Positions 1-18,605 of a DNA stretch of 64,000 bases are shown one piece after another. The translations under genes and the position numbers were made by a program. This DNA is from Casuarina equisetifolia (Eukaryota > Streptophyta > Magnoliopsida > Fagales > Casuarinaceae). Where the stretch lies: the NCBI GenBank assembly GCA_028551475.1, contig CM052354.1:3641391-3705390 (forward strand). Reading direction: 5' to 3'. Under the pieces are notes generated by a model that was not told the origin of the DNA, made no database searches, and saw only the letters and a program-made list of their open reading frames with translations. The number at the start of each line of letters is the position of its first letter. The first letter of the stretch is position 1.

Positions 1-2143
1 CCGGTGTTGGAGTTTGGCCACTAATATGACTTCATTCCTAAATTCAAGATCCCCTTGTGTAGAGTTTCTTGATAATCTTTTTACAGCTACTTCTTGTTTA
101 GTAGAAAGTATACCCTGCATATATATACAATATAACTAAAATAATTCCAATTAACTTTGAAAAAAAAAATTAAATACATTGGTGAGAGATTTCAAAAGCA
201 AATATGTTAGTAAAAGATTTCACAAGTAATTATAATAATTTTTCTCAAGACATTGCTTACCTTATATACTGCTCCAAATCCTCCTTTTCCAAGCTTATTT
301 GCGTCTGAAAAGTTGTCTGTGGCAACTTTAATAGTGCTAAGATCGAATTGGAAGGACTCCACACCTGTTATTTCATCCATAACTACAGGACCTACATATA
401 CAGGCAATAAAAATGTCACTACATCTTCACCAATAGTAGCACAACAAAGCATAGGAGCTTAAATGGGTGAATGTTTACTTATGGGAAGGGGCTAATCAAA
501 ATCTTTGTTACGTTTATGATATTTCCGCTTTACAGAGACATTTGCAACCATTAGGAAGGAATCAATGCAAACAAATGTAAACTAATTATTGCTTTGAGAT
601 TGTCTTTTACTCCTGGTGAAAGCATACAACAAGATGTGGCTTGTAATCTCCCAATCTTGGATATAATTTTCTTAAAGAAGTTAGTAATGATAGATTGGAG
701 ATTTCGATTAATCCTTATGAAAAGAAAGAGTGACTCATACACATGCCGCATATCAGTCATTAGCGAGGAAAGCATTTTCACTTTTGGAACGAGCGAAATG
801 ATGCTACTATTCTGCCCAAGTACTTCAAAGAATTACAATAATTCCTATGCTTCACGCATTAAAAACTAATAATGAGTAACAAGTGAACTAATATATGAAC
901 TTACTCTTACGTTTATTCTTTCGCTTCCTTCTTAAAAATACGCAAGCACTGACAAGAAGTAGCATCAGAAGAAGAACTGGGATAAGTACGATGATCGCGA
1001 TTCTCTCCTGTTCTGTGAAAACCAAAAGCAGGTTGCTATGAAGACACATCATCTGCTGTACTTGATTTAGTCAACAATGCCAACCCGACATTATTGAAAA
1101 AAAATTATGTCATCGTTTACAAACATCGCAACCCAACACCACATGAGCAAGAAACAAAACTAAAAAAAAAAAAAAAAAGACCAAAAGAATAGTAGTTGGA
1201 ATCTGTTGAAAAATCCATTCCTACTTTGCTCCGGAGAAAACCTTACATTTCCACGCACCCAGTACCCTAAGCGCGATTAAAAAAAAAAAAAAACTGCCAT
1301 TTTCAGGGAGCTGGCGTGTATTTGGAATAGTGTACCTTCTTCCGGTGGTGGCGGCCCTAGGAATACTGTTCCTTTTTCCGGTGAAGGCGACGCTGCTGCG
1401 GCTTTCTGATCCAAGAAAAGGTAGCTCTCGTATCTAAAATTACAGCTTGGTGCATATGTTGCACCCTGCGGCCCAGCACTACATACTGTAATTCTTTTGG
1501 AAATCATTTGTAAACATTTACGGCAATCTTCCTTGTACAAATCGGGTGTGCATTGTGCAAGCAGATACATTTTGCGGAGGTCCGGGGCTAATGATGTTCT
1601 TGTTGTAAAAAACTTGCCAGAAGCATCTGATACAACTTCATTTACCATCTCATCAAACTGCGTCTTTAGAAATCTGCCGTACCCATCTGCGTCCGAGACC
1701 CTTGGGTTCACAACAAGAAAATGTGGATCATAGGCCAGAATGCGAAATATAGAGTGGTTTGAGAAACGCAACGAGCAATTGTCATACCATCCTATTGCCT
1801 CCTTCTGATTGGGACAAAGCTGTTTCAAAGCAATTCTAGAGTCATTGAGGCAACTAAGGCACGCATCTTGCTCAATATCTCCTCGACAAAGTCCAATCGC
1901 GTAGACTTTGTCAGGGTCTTTGCCATGCGAGTTACTGTAAAAGCCATTGGTAATATTGGTAGTGGAGGAGATAGAGGAGAGGAGGTGATTAAGGTTCGCC
2001 TCGTACACACTGTTAGTGGTATAATTACCCTCGCCAGCTGAACAATAATGGACCAAGAACGGTGGCTGGGCAGTGGCCTGGGCAATGAGAAATAAAATGA
2101 AGGCCGAAAAAAGGAGCAGCAGCCCTAAAGAAACAATGACCAT
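1..2143 (-). CDS. CRK A: cysteine-rich receptor-like kinase, 3' part beyond left edge
   Basis: Four exons are visible: 2143-1336, 1012-905, 382-261 and 114 to the edge. The phases join without a stop and give 384 codons. Exon 1 encodes a signal peptide (about residues 1-26) and two DUF26 domains with C-x8-C-x2-C motifs at Cys86/95/98 and Cys198/207/210. Exon 2 encodes the membrane span (about 274-296) followed by an Arg/Lys stop-transfer stretch. Exon 3 carries the glycine-rich loop ([10 protein letters not shown]) and exon 4 the VAVK lysine and the start of helix C. The rest of the kinase lies outside the window. By family, this is a plasma-membrane Ser/Thr kinase with an apoplastic ectodomain, of the type linked to stress and defence signalling; its ligand is unknown. 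It is a close paralogue of CRK B and shares its upstream DNA. No lesion is seen in the visible part. Confidence 0.9.
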
Positions 2144-2960
2144 GCTTCACCAAAATGCTTTGATTTAAGCCTGTGAGCTTTATGGCAAAGAGAGAAGGCA
2201 GTTTGGTTCCCGGACTTGAGTTTGTGTTGGTAATATGCTCAAAGGATAGGACTGTGCAAAACATTTGCTTCTGGGAGACGGTGTCTTCTTGACGAAGTCA
2301 ATTAGGGGCTTTACTAATCATTCAAGCGGACTCATCAAGACATTTGCCGTCCTCTTTCGTTTCAAACTGTGTGCTTCCATGAGGCCTGACCACGTTTTAC
2401 ATGTGTTGCTTGATTCTCTAATCTCTGCTTTAAATAAAAAGGTCAGTGGCCAAGTGTTCCATGCACTAAATAAAAAGGGTTGATTGAGGCAACAGCGGTG
2501 AAGTTTGAGTTTGGGAGCAGATATGATGGCTAGGCGGCAAGGTAATGATGGCTGGGCGGCAAGTTGTTAAGAAGAGATAGGGAGAGATAGGGAAAGATAA
2601 AAGTAGAAGTTATCTTGTATAGAATTGACAGAGTGTAGGGTAAACGTATGTTGTCATTTTAAAAAAAAAAATTGTTATAAGAATATTTGGTCATAATTAA
2701 TATAAATAAGAAAAAGATATTTATAAAAGATGAGTTTTATTCTTTATGCAAAATTCCACACCTGAAAGTCCAGCTTGATTGTCTAATCACTCCTGCATTA
2801 AATAAAAGGATTGACAAGGCAGAAGGGACAAAAGCTTGTGGACAATCCCGAAATAATTTCGTTGTTCCGGCCACGCAAGTCATCAACTGCTCATGTTAGA
2901 AATTGTCTTCGACAAATGAAAGCATACAGAAGAGCAGGTAATATAGAAGAGAACAATGAG
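1..2960. repeat. Tandem duplication, copy 1 (CRK A plus upstream)
   Basis: This stretch matches 7263 to about 10335 in the same orientation. The match covers exons 1-4, all introns, and about 0.8 kb upstream of the start codon. Shared upstream landmarks are GGCAACAGCGG (2489 and 9734 areas) and GTCCAGCTTGATTGTCTAAT (2769 and 10086 areas). The match fades near 2960, where the tract passes into a CRK C-type fragment. Confidence 0.85.
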
Positions 2961-2990
2961 TTTTATAACAACATAAGGATGAAAACTCAT
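2144..2990. promoter_or_regulatory. Upstream region of CRK A, shared with CRK B
   Basis: This is non-coding sequence directly 5' of the CRK A start codon. It is collinear with 9402-10335 upstream of CRK B, so both genes probably inherited the same promoter. It includes a GCAACAGCGGTGAAGTTTGA stretch near 2490 that resembles a motif repeated elsewhere in the cluster. I cannot place a TATA box with confidence. Confidence 0.5.
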
Positions 2991-2995
2991 AATAA

Positions 2996-3195
2996 CGCAA
3001 TATGGATGCATCTCTGAGCTTCATCGCTTTGATAAAGTTGGATCCATTAATTCATGTAGTATCCCCTCCTTCCAGTGTTTCCAGGCCTGCAAAAGTAACT
3101 TAAATTGACTTGATTTGAAATATATGGTGTAAGCTATTTATTTTGTTTTTAAATTGAAAAAAAGGTTATCATGAGCAACCAAGTTTCATGTTGTA
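2996..3195 (-). pseudogene. CRK C-type kinase fragment (exon 7 start, intron, exon 6 end)
   Basis: The sequence is collinear with 12300-12510 of CRK C. Read on the minus strand it contains AWKHWKEGI and MDPTLS, then a gap of about 11 bases relative to CRK C that breaks the frame, then the CIHIA-type end. The exon-7 acceptor and the intron are also recognisable. The match stops near 3200, where P450-like sequence begins on the other strand. This is a truncated relic with no coding capacity. Confidence 0.7.
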
Positions 3196-3205
3196 CTCTC
3201 ACAGC

Positions 3206-3700
3206 TCAGAAGGAAGATGGAGGTCTTTCAGTGCAGAAGAGCCAAGTACACTGACTTATCTCCAATCAGCCATTTGTGAGGCCCTTCGCTTATACCTGTC
3301 AGTACTTTGCAATCACAGAGTTGCTGTTAAACCAGACGTTCTCCCAAGCGGCCACCGAGTTGATGCAAACACGAAGGTGATGGTGTCTCTGTATTCAATG
3401 GGAAGATTAGAAGGAATATAGGGAGGTGACTGCTTGGAATTCAAGCCCGAGAGCTGGATTTCCAAGCAAGGAAGACTCGTACACGTATCATCTTACAAGT
3501 TCATTGCGTTTAATACAGGACACAGAAGTTGATTGGGCCAAGACATAACTTTCTTTCAGATGAAGACACTCGCCAGTGCAATAATCTTGAATTATCGCGT
3601 TCAAGTGGTTGAAGGTCACCCCATTTCACCAAGTCTTTCAGTTATGCTCCATATGAAACATGGTCTGAAGGTTAGGGTCTCGAAGAGAAACAGATTTTGA
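3206..3700 (+). pseudogene. Cytochrome P450 (CYP96/CYP86-like) 3'-end pseudogene
   Basis: One forward frame reads from 3206 to a terminal TGA at 3698-3700. It resembles the C-terminal third of plant CYP86-clan fatty-acid or alkane hydroxylases, closest by recollection to CYP96A. It shows a K-helix-like CEALRLY, then VKPDVLPSGHRVDANTK, an ERW-region CLEFKPESW, and the ending HMKHGLKVRVSKR. Two nonsense codons are in frame: TAG at 3419-3421, where a tryptophan is expected, and TGA at 3530-3532, at the position of the haem-binding cysteine (AFNTGHRS then stop then LGQD). No upstream P450 sequence is present; the fragment abuts a CRK relic at about 3200. It cannot encode an enzyme. The subfamily is uncertain, the P450 identity much less so. 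Confidence 0.85.
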
Positions 3701-4469
3701 GGAAGAAGAACATAGTGATTGGTGTAGTATTATGACAGTAAAGTATAACTAGCTTTTCCTTAGTTCCATAGCATATATGTGTTTAAAAGTTAGAATTACT
3801 GAATAATGTAAGAGTAATGTTTTTATAATCATTGCCTTCGTGCCTATTGTTGTAAACAATCAACAGAATAAGAATTTCACATAAGTGGAAGTTGCAACAC
3901 TTGGTAAAAAATCTTAAAGAATAAGATTATCAACAACAAATCTCTCGCATTAAAAAGCTACATTATCAAATAATATTTAAAAATATAAAAAAATTTCTTT
4001 TCAATTTGTGAATTTACTTTTGAGTTAGATGTTACTATTGAGTTAGACGAAATGGTCTTGCGCCGCGACAGCAGAAGTTTGAAAAGTTTGATCTTGCCCT
4101 CTTCATTGCGACGGCAGATTAAATGTGAAAAGTTTGATAGCCGAGGTCCATCTTTTGGGCTCTTTTCTTTACAAAAGCTGATGAAGTTTGAAGATTTGTT
4201 ATAATCTCAATCACTAAGAAACTGATAAAATATAAAATTGAACGCAATTGAGTCAAGGGATGCTGATAAAATCCTAGAGATTCTTCTATTGCGTGTACGT
4301 CACAACAATTGTCCCATTGCAGTAAGGCTACTAGTTCCCCACCATGGGGCTTATCTCCAATAATCTTAAATATATCTAATTACCAGTTTCTTTCTTCTAT
4401 CTGGTACTAGTTCTTAGGGCGTGACCTATGTTTTCTATTTATTTATCTTTTCATGGGCGATGTCTCCTC
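3701..4469. other. Spacer with degenerate GCAACAGCAGA/AGTTTGA repeat
   Basis: No gene is recognised here. 4020-4260 resembles parts of 49570-50290 and 57170-57960, with repeats of a GCRACRGCAGA ... AAAAGTTTGA motif near 4059 and 4107, followed by a shared CTGATAAAATATAAAATTGA tail. Confidence 0.5.
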
Positions 4470-4720
4470 TCCAGACGATAGGTCGGCAGCCACCCACTAC
4501 GCAGGGCAGCGATTATAGAAACCATGTTAGGAATATAGATGAAATCTTCATATACTTACTGGAATAATCAGTTTAGTATACAAAGGTTACCATAATAAGC
4601 AGATAAGTTTCATATATGAGTAACCAATGTGATACAAGCTGAAGTCCCATGTATTGCTTTATCAACCTTTTCTTTTTCTGAGTTTCTTGCCATGGAGTTC
4701 GATACTATGCCCCATGGCAA
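4470..4720. repeat. Displaced copy of the 3' flank of CRK C
   Basis: This is collinear with about 11640-12000, just downstream of the CRK C stop codon. Shared landmarks are TGTTAGGAATATAGATGAAA, TTACCATAATAAGCA and TGATACAAGCTGAAGTCCCA. In CRK C this flank lies at lower coordinates than exon 7; here it lies at higher coordinates than the exon-7 relic (2996-3195), so the order is scrambled. Confidence 0.75.
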
Positions 4721-6048
4721 GTAGTTAATGTCACAAAGTCTGATCACCACGAAGTTCGCAATGTTGATAGTGCTTGGAATGGGATAAGTAGGTTTGGCTT
4801 CAGTGGGTGCTAATGGAGAGGCAAAATGAGCCAGTGCAAGAAACAGAATAATGAGTTAACATAGGGCATTTATGTAATTGTAATAGTTGTTTGGGCATTT
4901 TTCTAGTAGATGAGCCATTTAAATGAGAGAACCCTTCAGGGCCTGCTAATTGTTTAAGAAGGCTCTTCTCATAGAATCTAGATGATGAGAATATTTCATA
5001 AAATGATTACTTGTTTTATAAGAGAAAAAGTAAAAGAAAATTTATGAAAAAAATTTGTGGGTGAGATACAAAACTATGTTAGTCCAAATCTCTTTAAATT
5101 TATTATGTTTAAATATATGCATTCTTATAATTGTATGTTCGATGCATACAAGCAAGTAATGCGATTCGATAAATTTTCGCAACATAAGCCAACTACATTG
5201 AAACAAGGACCAAGTCAAGGAACGTGTGAGGGAAAGAATTATGTCTTTGACTTATTGACCGTCCACGCCGGCTCATGAAGGACGTGTGCTTTTCCAGGTC
5301 CATGTAGCCATCTCTTGACGTCACGTTTTTAGATGAAATCTCGTCTTATCCCTTGTGTCTATGTTCAACGGTGAACGACTTGTTTTCACCTTAAAAATAA
5401 TGAAAAAAAAAATATTACAGTTTCGATGTTTATGTAGGTTAAAAAAAACTGTCCACAGTAGTTATAATCACCATTGTCGCTCTAAAAGGTCTGATAGTGT
5501 TGGGGATGAAATGCTAGTGACATTTTAACTTGATCAATATACCTTGTAATAATTTCTTTTAGCAATTTTGTCTCCATATTATATTAATTGCTAAATTTAT
5601 TTTTATTTTCATATATGCATTTACTTGATATCACTTAATGTTATTCTCATCTTCAGTTGACACCTCAAATTAGCACCTAATTTACACTATCTTCATAGAA
5701 CTACCGATGTTTATTTGACACTAATTTCAAAGACCGGACACAAAATAACCAATACAACAAAAAGTCATTAAAACAGCTCTTACAAATGTAATACTACAAC
5801 AATTTCTCTTGACATTTACTTTGAATTTTTGACAAGGAAAATGGTCTTCCATCACTTTGCACATTTTTTTTTTTTTTTTTTGTGGTGGCTGATTTCCCAG
5901 GAAGTTCTTCCCGCTAGCCATCACTACGACATTAAGTGTGGTGGCGTTTGCCAACCTAACATAACCAAATAAGGATTCTATTTTGTGAAGGACAAATTAT
6001 TGCAAGTGTAATGTACCTTGCCAATTACAATAGCCCTCTTTCACAACA
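4721..6048. other. Spacer downstream of CRK B, no gene seen
   Basis: AT-rich non-coding DNA; the short open frames have no recognisable product. A T tract lies near 5864-5881. The last few hundred bases before 6049 probably include the CRK B 3' UTR. Confidence 0.5.
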
Positions 6049-9401
<3,353 letters not shown>

Positions 9402-10335
9402 GCTCCACCAAAATGCTTTGAATTAAGCCCGTGAGCTCAAAGAGTGGTTTGGTTTGCGGCAATCATGTTTGTGTTGGTAATATGCTCAAAGGATAGGAGT
9501 AGGTAAAATATTTTTTTCCGGGAGGTGGTGCTGCTTGACGAACTCAATCAGGGGCTTTAAAAATCATTCAAGCAACTCGTCAAGACATTTGCCGTCGTCT
9601 TTCGTCTTCAAACTGTGTGCTTCCATATGGCCTGACCAAGTTTTACATGTTTTGCTTGATTCTCTAATTTCTGATTTGAACGAAAAGGTCGTTGGCCATG
9701 TGTCCCATGCACTAAATAAAAAGGATTGATTGAGGCAACAGCGGGGAAGTTTTGAGTTTGAGAGGAGAAATGATGGGTAGGCGGCAAGGTAATGCTGGCT
9801 GGCCGGCAAGTTGCTAAGATGAGATAGGGAAAGATAAATGGAGATATTGAGTATCTCGCTCCTACAAGTAAAAAGCTATCTGTTATAGAATTGACAGGTG
9901 TAGGGCAAAGTTATATTATCATTATTTTAACATATATTATTATAAGAATTTGTTTTATATATATATATATATATAAATGAATAAACTTATATATTTATCA
10001 AAAAATTATCATAATTAATATAAATAAGAAAAAGTATTTATAAAATATGCGTTTTTTATCTTTATGCAAAATTCTATACGTGAAAGTCCAGCTTGATTGT
10101 CTAATTACTTCTGCATTAAATAAAAGGGTTGATCAAGGCAGAAGAGACAAAAGGTTGTGGACAATCACGAAATCAGCAGGTTATTTCGTGGTTCCTGACC
10201 AGCATGTCTACAACCACTACTGTTATTAATACTCTTCCACGAATGAGAGCGTACATAAGAGCAGGTAACAACAAGAGCACGTAAACTACTACTGTAACTT
10301 GCAAGTAAGATAGAGGAGAATAATGAGTTTTCTTA
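9402..10335. promoter_or_regulatory. Upstream region of CRK B
   Basis: Non-coding 5' flank, collinear with 2144-2960. It contains an (AT)n stretch near 9957-9975 that is absent from copy 1 and the shared GGCAACAGCGGGGAAGTTTTG-type motif near 9735. No core promoter element can be fixed by eye. Confidence 0.45.
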
Positions 10336-11799
10336 ACAATATGAGATGCTATAGGCTTAGTAGAATAATTAAATTAGAAAGTATAATTGTAATGGATATT
10401 ATAATACGAAATATTTTAGTAATTATAAAAAAAATTGAAGCTTTTCTATAAATAAAAAAAGAATAACAAAACTTGAAGGGCAAATCGTTTTAGTGAGAAA
10501 GTCCCTTTGAACACTAATTGTTGTGTTGAAATAGGTGAGAAGTTATGGGCCTTAGATGTTTTTGGTATTCTTTATTTGGGCTTTTGGTAAATTGATAGGC
10601 CCATTGATTATATTTTACTTTATGCATGTTCTTAAGGATGCAAAGATAAATGTTATACTCAGTTCAATACAAACATATAAACGGCCTACAGGCAACTTTC
10701 CCATAGCCTATGCATTATAGCTGATGACATAATTTAAAAGATACCTATTAGAAAGGTTGTAGGAAAATAAATCCGAAAGATAATTTGCATTTAACTTTGG
10801 ATGAATCAAGATAAAGCCTAGAAACACATGGTCCATGCTTCGGGACGCTTGGTGAGGTGCAATGGGGCTGAAGATGGTGGTGAGGAGCCTTAGAGACATA
10901 CAGCGATGCGCAAGAAGGCTTGGAAACACGCGGTGAGGCACAAAGGAGACTCAGATATACGAGCCCAAAGTGCATGATGAGACCTAGAAGAGGTGCTTAT
11001 AACAGTAGATGAGGCATAAAGAAATCCACAGAGGTGACGAGAGTGAGGTAGCAGCGTACAGTAGAGTAGAGGCCAAGAGCCATGCAGAAGCTCAAAGGGG
11101 AACAAAGGTTCATAGAAGCTTATAGCACGACCTTATGAAAAAGTGGCTTTGGATGCCCGCGAAACTGGCCCCTCTACGGCTTGACTGTTCGGACCTAGAT
11201 TCCTTACAACAGGGACCCAACACGGCTGCATGAAGAGAGAACAAAGGAACACGAAACCACGATTCAAACCCACCAATGCAATCACAATTCTTAACGATAT
11301 AGATTGTCTCGTATTGGCAATACATACAGAAGTAATTTAAATTAAAGAAATTTCTTAATTGAATAATAGACCTCTATCTATTTATAACCAATATCTATCC
11401 ATCATGATGAAGAAATATGTTAAAGTGTAAAGTATCTTACATTACCAAAACATGCACTTAAGGAATTGTTCAAATTAAAACATTTTCTCATACTCTTGAA
11501 AATGATGAACTTTTTGATTTACGCAAGGGATAATGAATCTTTTAATATCTCTTAAAAACAATAGTACACAGGGGATTGATTATCTCAAGCCACATGAAAT
11601 TCTAATTACTCTTTTTTTTCTATAGACAAAGAAGAATGGGTGGGCAGCATCCCACTATGCAGAATAGTATCCTCTCATAAATGTAGGTCATTTCTTTTAT
11701 TTATATTTTTTTTAAATGTCAGGTCTTATATATTACTAAATGGAATATAATTCTAATTTTACATATTAATTCTTATTTGGAATTATAGTCATAATATAC
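10336..11799. other. Spacer between CRK B upstream and CRK C 3' flank
   Basis: No gene is recognised. 10820-11300 is less AT-rich and has overlapping minus-strand open frames (for example 11110-11325) that resemble no family I know. It may be an old mobile-element fragment, but nothing supports a call. Confidence 0.4.
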
Positions 11800-12063
11800 A
11801 AACTGTGTTAGGAATATAGATGAAATCTACATAGACTTAACTGGAACAATCAATTTCGTATACAAACGGGTTACCATAATAAGCAAACAAATTTCTTACA
11901 TGAAGAAGTAATATGATACAAGCTGAAGTCCCATGTACTATTACTTCATCAACCTTTTTTTCTGATTTTCTTGCCATTTTCGCTGATGGAAATGCCCATT
12001 AGGCTGGAAGAATATATGGATAAAATAAGTTGTTCGTATGTTTTGTGATTGTTTATAGCTTTT

Positions 12064-15611
<3,548 letters not shown>

Positions 15612-16325
15612 GCATCAGCCTTAATGCAACAATGATTCTGCTTGTTAAGAATTTGCACCAGCTAACACCTCGTGTAATGAAGAGTGCAATGATGACTTTC
15701 TATATGGACAGCTCTGTAGTCATTTGTCACCGATGAGTACCCAATCATCACACCATAAGACTACAGTATTTACTGCTCTTGCCTGGCTTTGAGAGCTTTG
15801 AAGTTTGATTCGAAAGTATTCCTGGTGGCCGGTCCTATAGTCATGTAGTCATGATTCTTGAAACATGTTCATATTCTCAGCGGGCTAAAATGAGGGAAGA
15901 ACTGGCAAGAGATGCTGATGGCAACAGAATGACCTCTTATGAATTATTTTATTAGAAAGCGTGCCCCTTAGTGATTAGAGAAAGATGAAACGGCTGGCCA
16001 TGTATTGTAGAGGGTAAGCTCAAGTACTTCCTGAGAACGTAACTTTTGAGTTAGGTAAGCCTCTTCTTAGAAACACGCCATTGAGTTTTGTTCTCCACAG
16101 GAGATGAAAGGCCAAGCTTCTTAGCCTCCCGAAGGGCAAAACTTAGAGACAGTATAAGAGGGTCGGGTACAAAGACTAAGAAAAAGAGGAGACAAAGACT
16201 ATTTTGTTTTTTGAGCGAGGAATAATCAGTAAACAAATGATGGGCTTTCGTTTAGGATCCTCTGTTGCAAAACAGGAAGGTTCGATCAAATCACTAAAAA
16301 TCAAAGGACTTAAAGGACATTCTGT
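15612..16325. promoter_or_regulatory. Upstream region of CRK C
   Basis: This 5' flank matches 55214-55905 upstream of the CRK E exon 1. Shared stretches are TAAGACTACAGTATTTACTG, GAAGTTTGATTCGAAAG and GAGGAATA. Conservation of about 0.7 kb with the pseudogene shows a duplicated promoter region. The match ends near 16320. Confidence 0.5.
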
Positions 16326-16679
16326 CGGCTAATTATTCATAAAATACTTGTTGCCTGTCTCCTCTTTGTCAGTAAGTGCTTAGTTTACTAATGAATAAGT
16401 ATTGTCTGAGATTTTTTTATCTAAGGTGAAACAAAGTTAAACAAAGCTCTTTACAGTGAGAAGCACTTCTCTCCCTGTCTCTTTTCCTAGAATGAGTGAG
16501 TAATACAAAAAGCATTTATCATGATATTAAAAGTCGGGGCTCATTTATATTGGGACTGGGACCTATAAGAAACTTGGACATTTATTCTTAGACCCCATTT
16601 GCACTTTACGCAAGAGAAGTCTCACCATCAGGGTCTAGTTAAGTAATAGTTGCTCCGTTATAAGACCATTTTGTTCATT

Positions 16680-17438
16680 TCCTTGAAATTTACCTACCTC
16701 GTGCTCCTTTATTGGCATACTTGTCTTTGTTCTTCTATTGAGGACAAATACTGGCTCTTGAAATGGTTGAAGAGTCACAAAGCAACTGTTTACCATACTA
16801 AGTATTGATACCATATTACAAGTCCATATGCATACATTTGGTAACTTCGTCGCCAGAGTAGGAGTCTCTCCCGGAACAATCCAACAATTCGAAAGGTTTT
16901 CTACACTTCCAAAGCTCCCAAGCTTACATTAAGTGGCCAAAGTTCCTATAAGGTTATCTTCTTTTCCTTTTATTCAACATTAGTGATTTAACACAATAAC
17001 TGAGTTATACTCACATAAATTTGAAAATTCTCAACACTAAGACTAAGACCACATTAGAAGTTGTTCTTTTTACTACTTAAACTCTCTAAGACTAAGTCCC
17101 CAAGAACATATACATAACACTTCATAGAAAACCTTTGTATATTATATATTCTAGAACCATATAACTACTTCATATTACCGACACAATAATATTAGTGAAG
17201 GATAACACAAAAATTATATAATTAAGTCTAGTAATCCCATTTCTTAAGATGTTAGAAGGAAAATTATTTTTTCTTTTTCACTTTTTCTATCATATAGTTG
17301 TTGGGATGGGAAACTTAATGGATTCAATCTCTCAATTAAGCTAAACAAATGAAAGAAAACAATGTACCTGCTTTTCCCTCTCTTGGTTGCAATCAGAAGT
17401 TTAATTTCTTTCTAGATGTAGTTACCTACCATTTCTCA
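16680..17438 (-). pseudogene. CRK D pseudogene, 3' half (exons 7 and 6)
   Basis: A degenerate exon 7 (about 16700-16930) reads NMVSILSMVNSC and VTLQPFQEPVF on the minus strand, matching the CRK ending MATIVLMLNSYSVTLP. A degenerate exon 6 (about 17032-17166) contains the YMA-E-Y and GKKNN region with stops and substitutions. It is collinear with 51780-52490 (pseudogene E). It ends abruptly at 17438, where gypsy integrase sequence begins; the expected continuation is found at 48236. No coding capacity remains. Confidence 0.75.
17434..17438. repeat. Candidate 5-bp duplication TCTCA, left
   Basis: This is the last CRK D sequence before the block. The same TCTCA occurs at 48231-48235, just before CRK D resumes. 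The undisturbed copy (pseudogene E, near 52490) has a single ATCTCAAG at the equivalent site. It may be a target-site duplication or microhomology. Confidence 0.5.
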
Positions 17439-18194
17439 ATGCTCAAATGGTTAAAGGCCTGGGAAGTGGCATTCATGGTTGCCATTAGCAAAGTGGTGGT
17501 ATAATACTAACTACCATTCAGCAATCAAGATGACTCCTTTTGAAGCCCTTTATAGATACTAGCCACGTCAGCCCCTTACCATAATTTTAAGATGACCACA
17601 AAACCATAGGTGAATGCATTCCTCCAAGAACATGCCCAGTGGGTACAATTGATTAAGTTACACCTTCAGGATAGCCACGCCCACATGGAGTTCTATGCTA
17701 ACAAGAGATGATCTAAGCAGTAGTTTGGGGTGGGAGATTTCATCTACTTACAAGTGCAACCCTATCGATAGTTGTCCTTGTCCAAATAGCCGAATAACAA
17801 GTTAAGACTGCATTTCTATAAGCCATTCATGGTGCTACAATACATTGGCAAGGTAGCTTACAAGCTTTCCTTACCACCAGACACATCTATTCATTTGATT
17901 TTCCATGTTTCCTAGTTGAAAAAAGCAATTGGATAGCACTATAAGTTAATTCTTAGAGTCCCCATGCTTTATGGCAAGGGGCAATTATTGGTAAAGCCCA
18001 TTATAGTGTTGGAGCAGTGATTGGTGAGATGTAAGGATGGACCTAGGATAGATTTACTCATATAGTGGTCAGAGCACCCAGACTAAGCACCCGGACTATG
18101 CACCCACTTAAGAGGACGTTAACTACATTTGTGTCCAGTTTCCTACGTTCCAAATTAATCCTTGAGGACAAGGATTTGGAGAAGCGGTGGGGAT
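17439..18194 (+). pseudogene. Ty3/gypsy pol 3' end (integrase C-terminus, chromodomain-like tail)
   Basis: The forward reading shows WYNTNYHSAIKMTPFEA, then LIKLHLQDSHAHMEFYANKR, GVGDFIYLQVQPYR, KIG-type VLQYIGKVAYKLSLP and FHVSQLKK-like tails. These are typical of the end of gypsy integrase. Several stops and frameshifts make it inactive. A purine-rich GAAGCGGTGGGGAT (18181-18194) just before the LTR fits a polypurine tract. It overlaps in content with 47890-48230. Confidence 0.75.
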
Positions 18195-18605
18195 TGTCAT
18201 GACCCACGGGCTTGATTGACTTAGCCCATGGCCTAGGAGATCCCAAGATGCAAAGAGGCCCATGAAGAAGAAGAAAAGAAGGGGGAGCATGAATTGGAGG
18301 AGATCATTAAGAGAAAAAAGAAACCCTAGCTTTTGGTAGTTGACATTGGTGGCATGACTTTAGTGTTTTGTAGTGAAAGTAGTGCAGTAATTTTATGGTA
18401 GATTGTTGTCTAACGTAGTGGTAGAAGTAGTTGTAACGTTGTGGTGTAGTTGCTGTGAACATTCTATGAAGTGGTTCAACAGTGGAGGTTCCTTTCAATC
18501 ATGATTTTGTATCCTGTGTGCTGTGATTGTATACTGTTATTGTGAAAGGTGATTCTGGAGTAATCCGAGAAAAGGAAGGCTATAGGAGAAAGGTGGTTTC
18601 TTTCA
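18195..18605 (+). repeat. 3' LTR of the permuted gypsy element
   Basis: It starts TGTCATGACCC and ends GGTTTCTTTCA, so it has TG...CA termini, and is 411 bp long. It matches 42924-43318 along its whole length with about 10 percent differences by eye. It is preceded by a polypurine tract and followed by TTCCT, which also precedes the other LTR. Confidence 0.85.

Noticed and set aside
594..869. Plus-strand open frame between CRK A exons
   Set aside because: It lies in intron 2 of CRK A. The equivalent intron of CRK B (7936-8118) keeps a shorter and different frame.
1497..1733. Plus-strand frame antisense to CRK A exon 1
   Set aside because: Shadow of the DUF26 coding strand; the same shadow occurs opposite CRK B exon 1 at 8788-8991.
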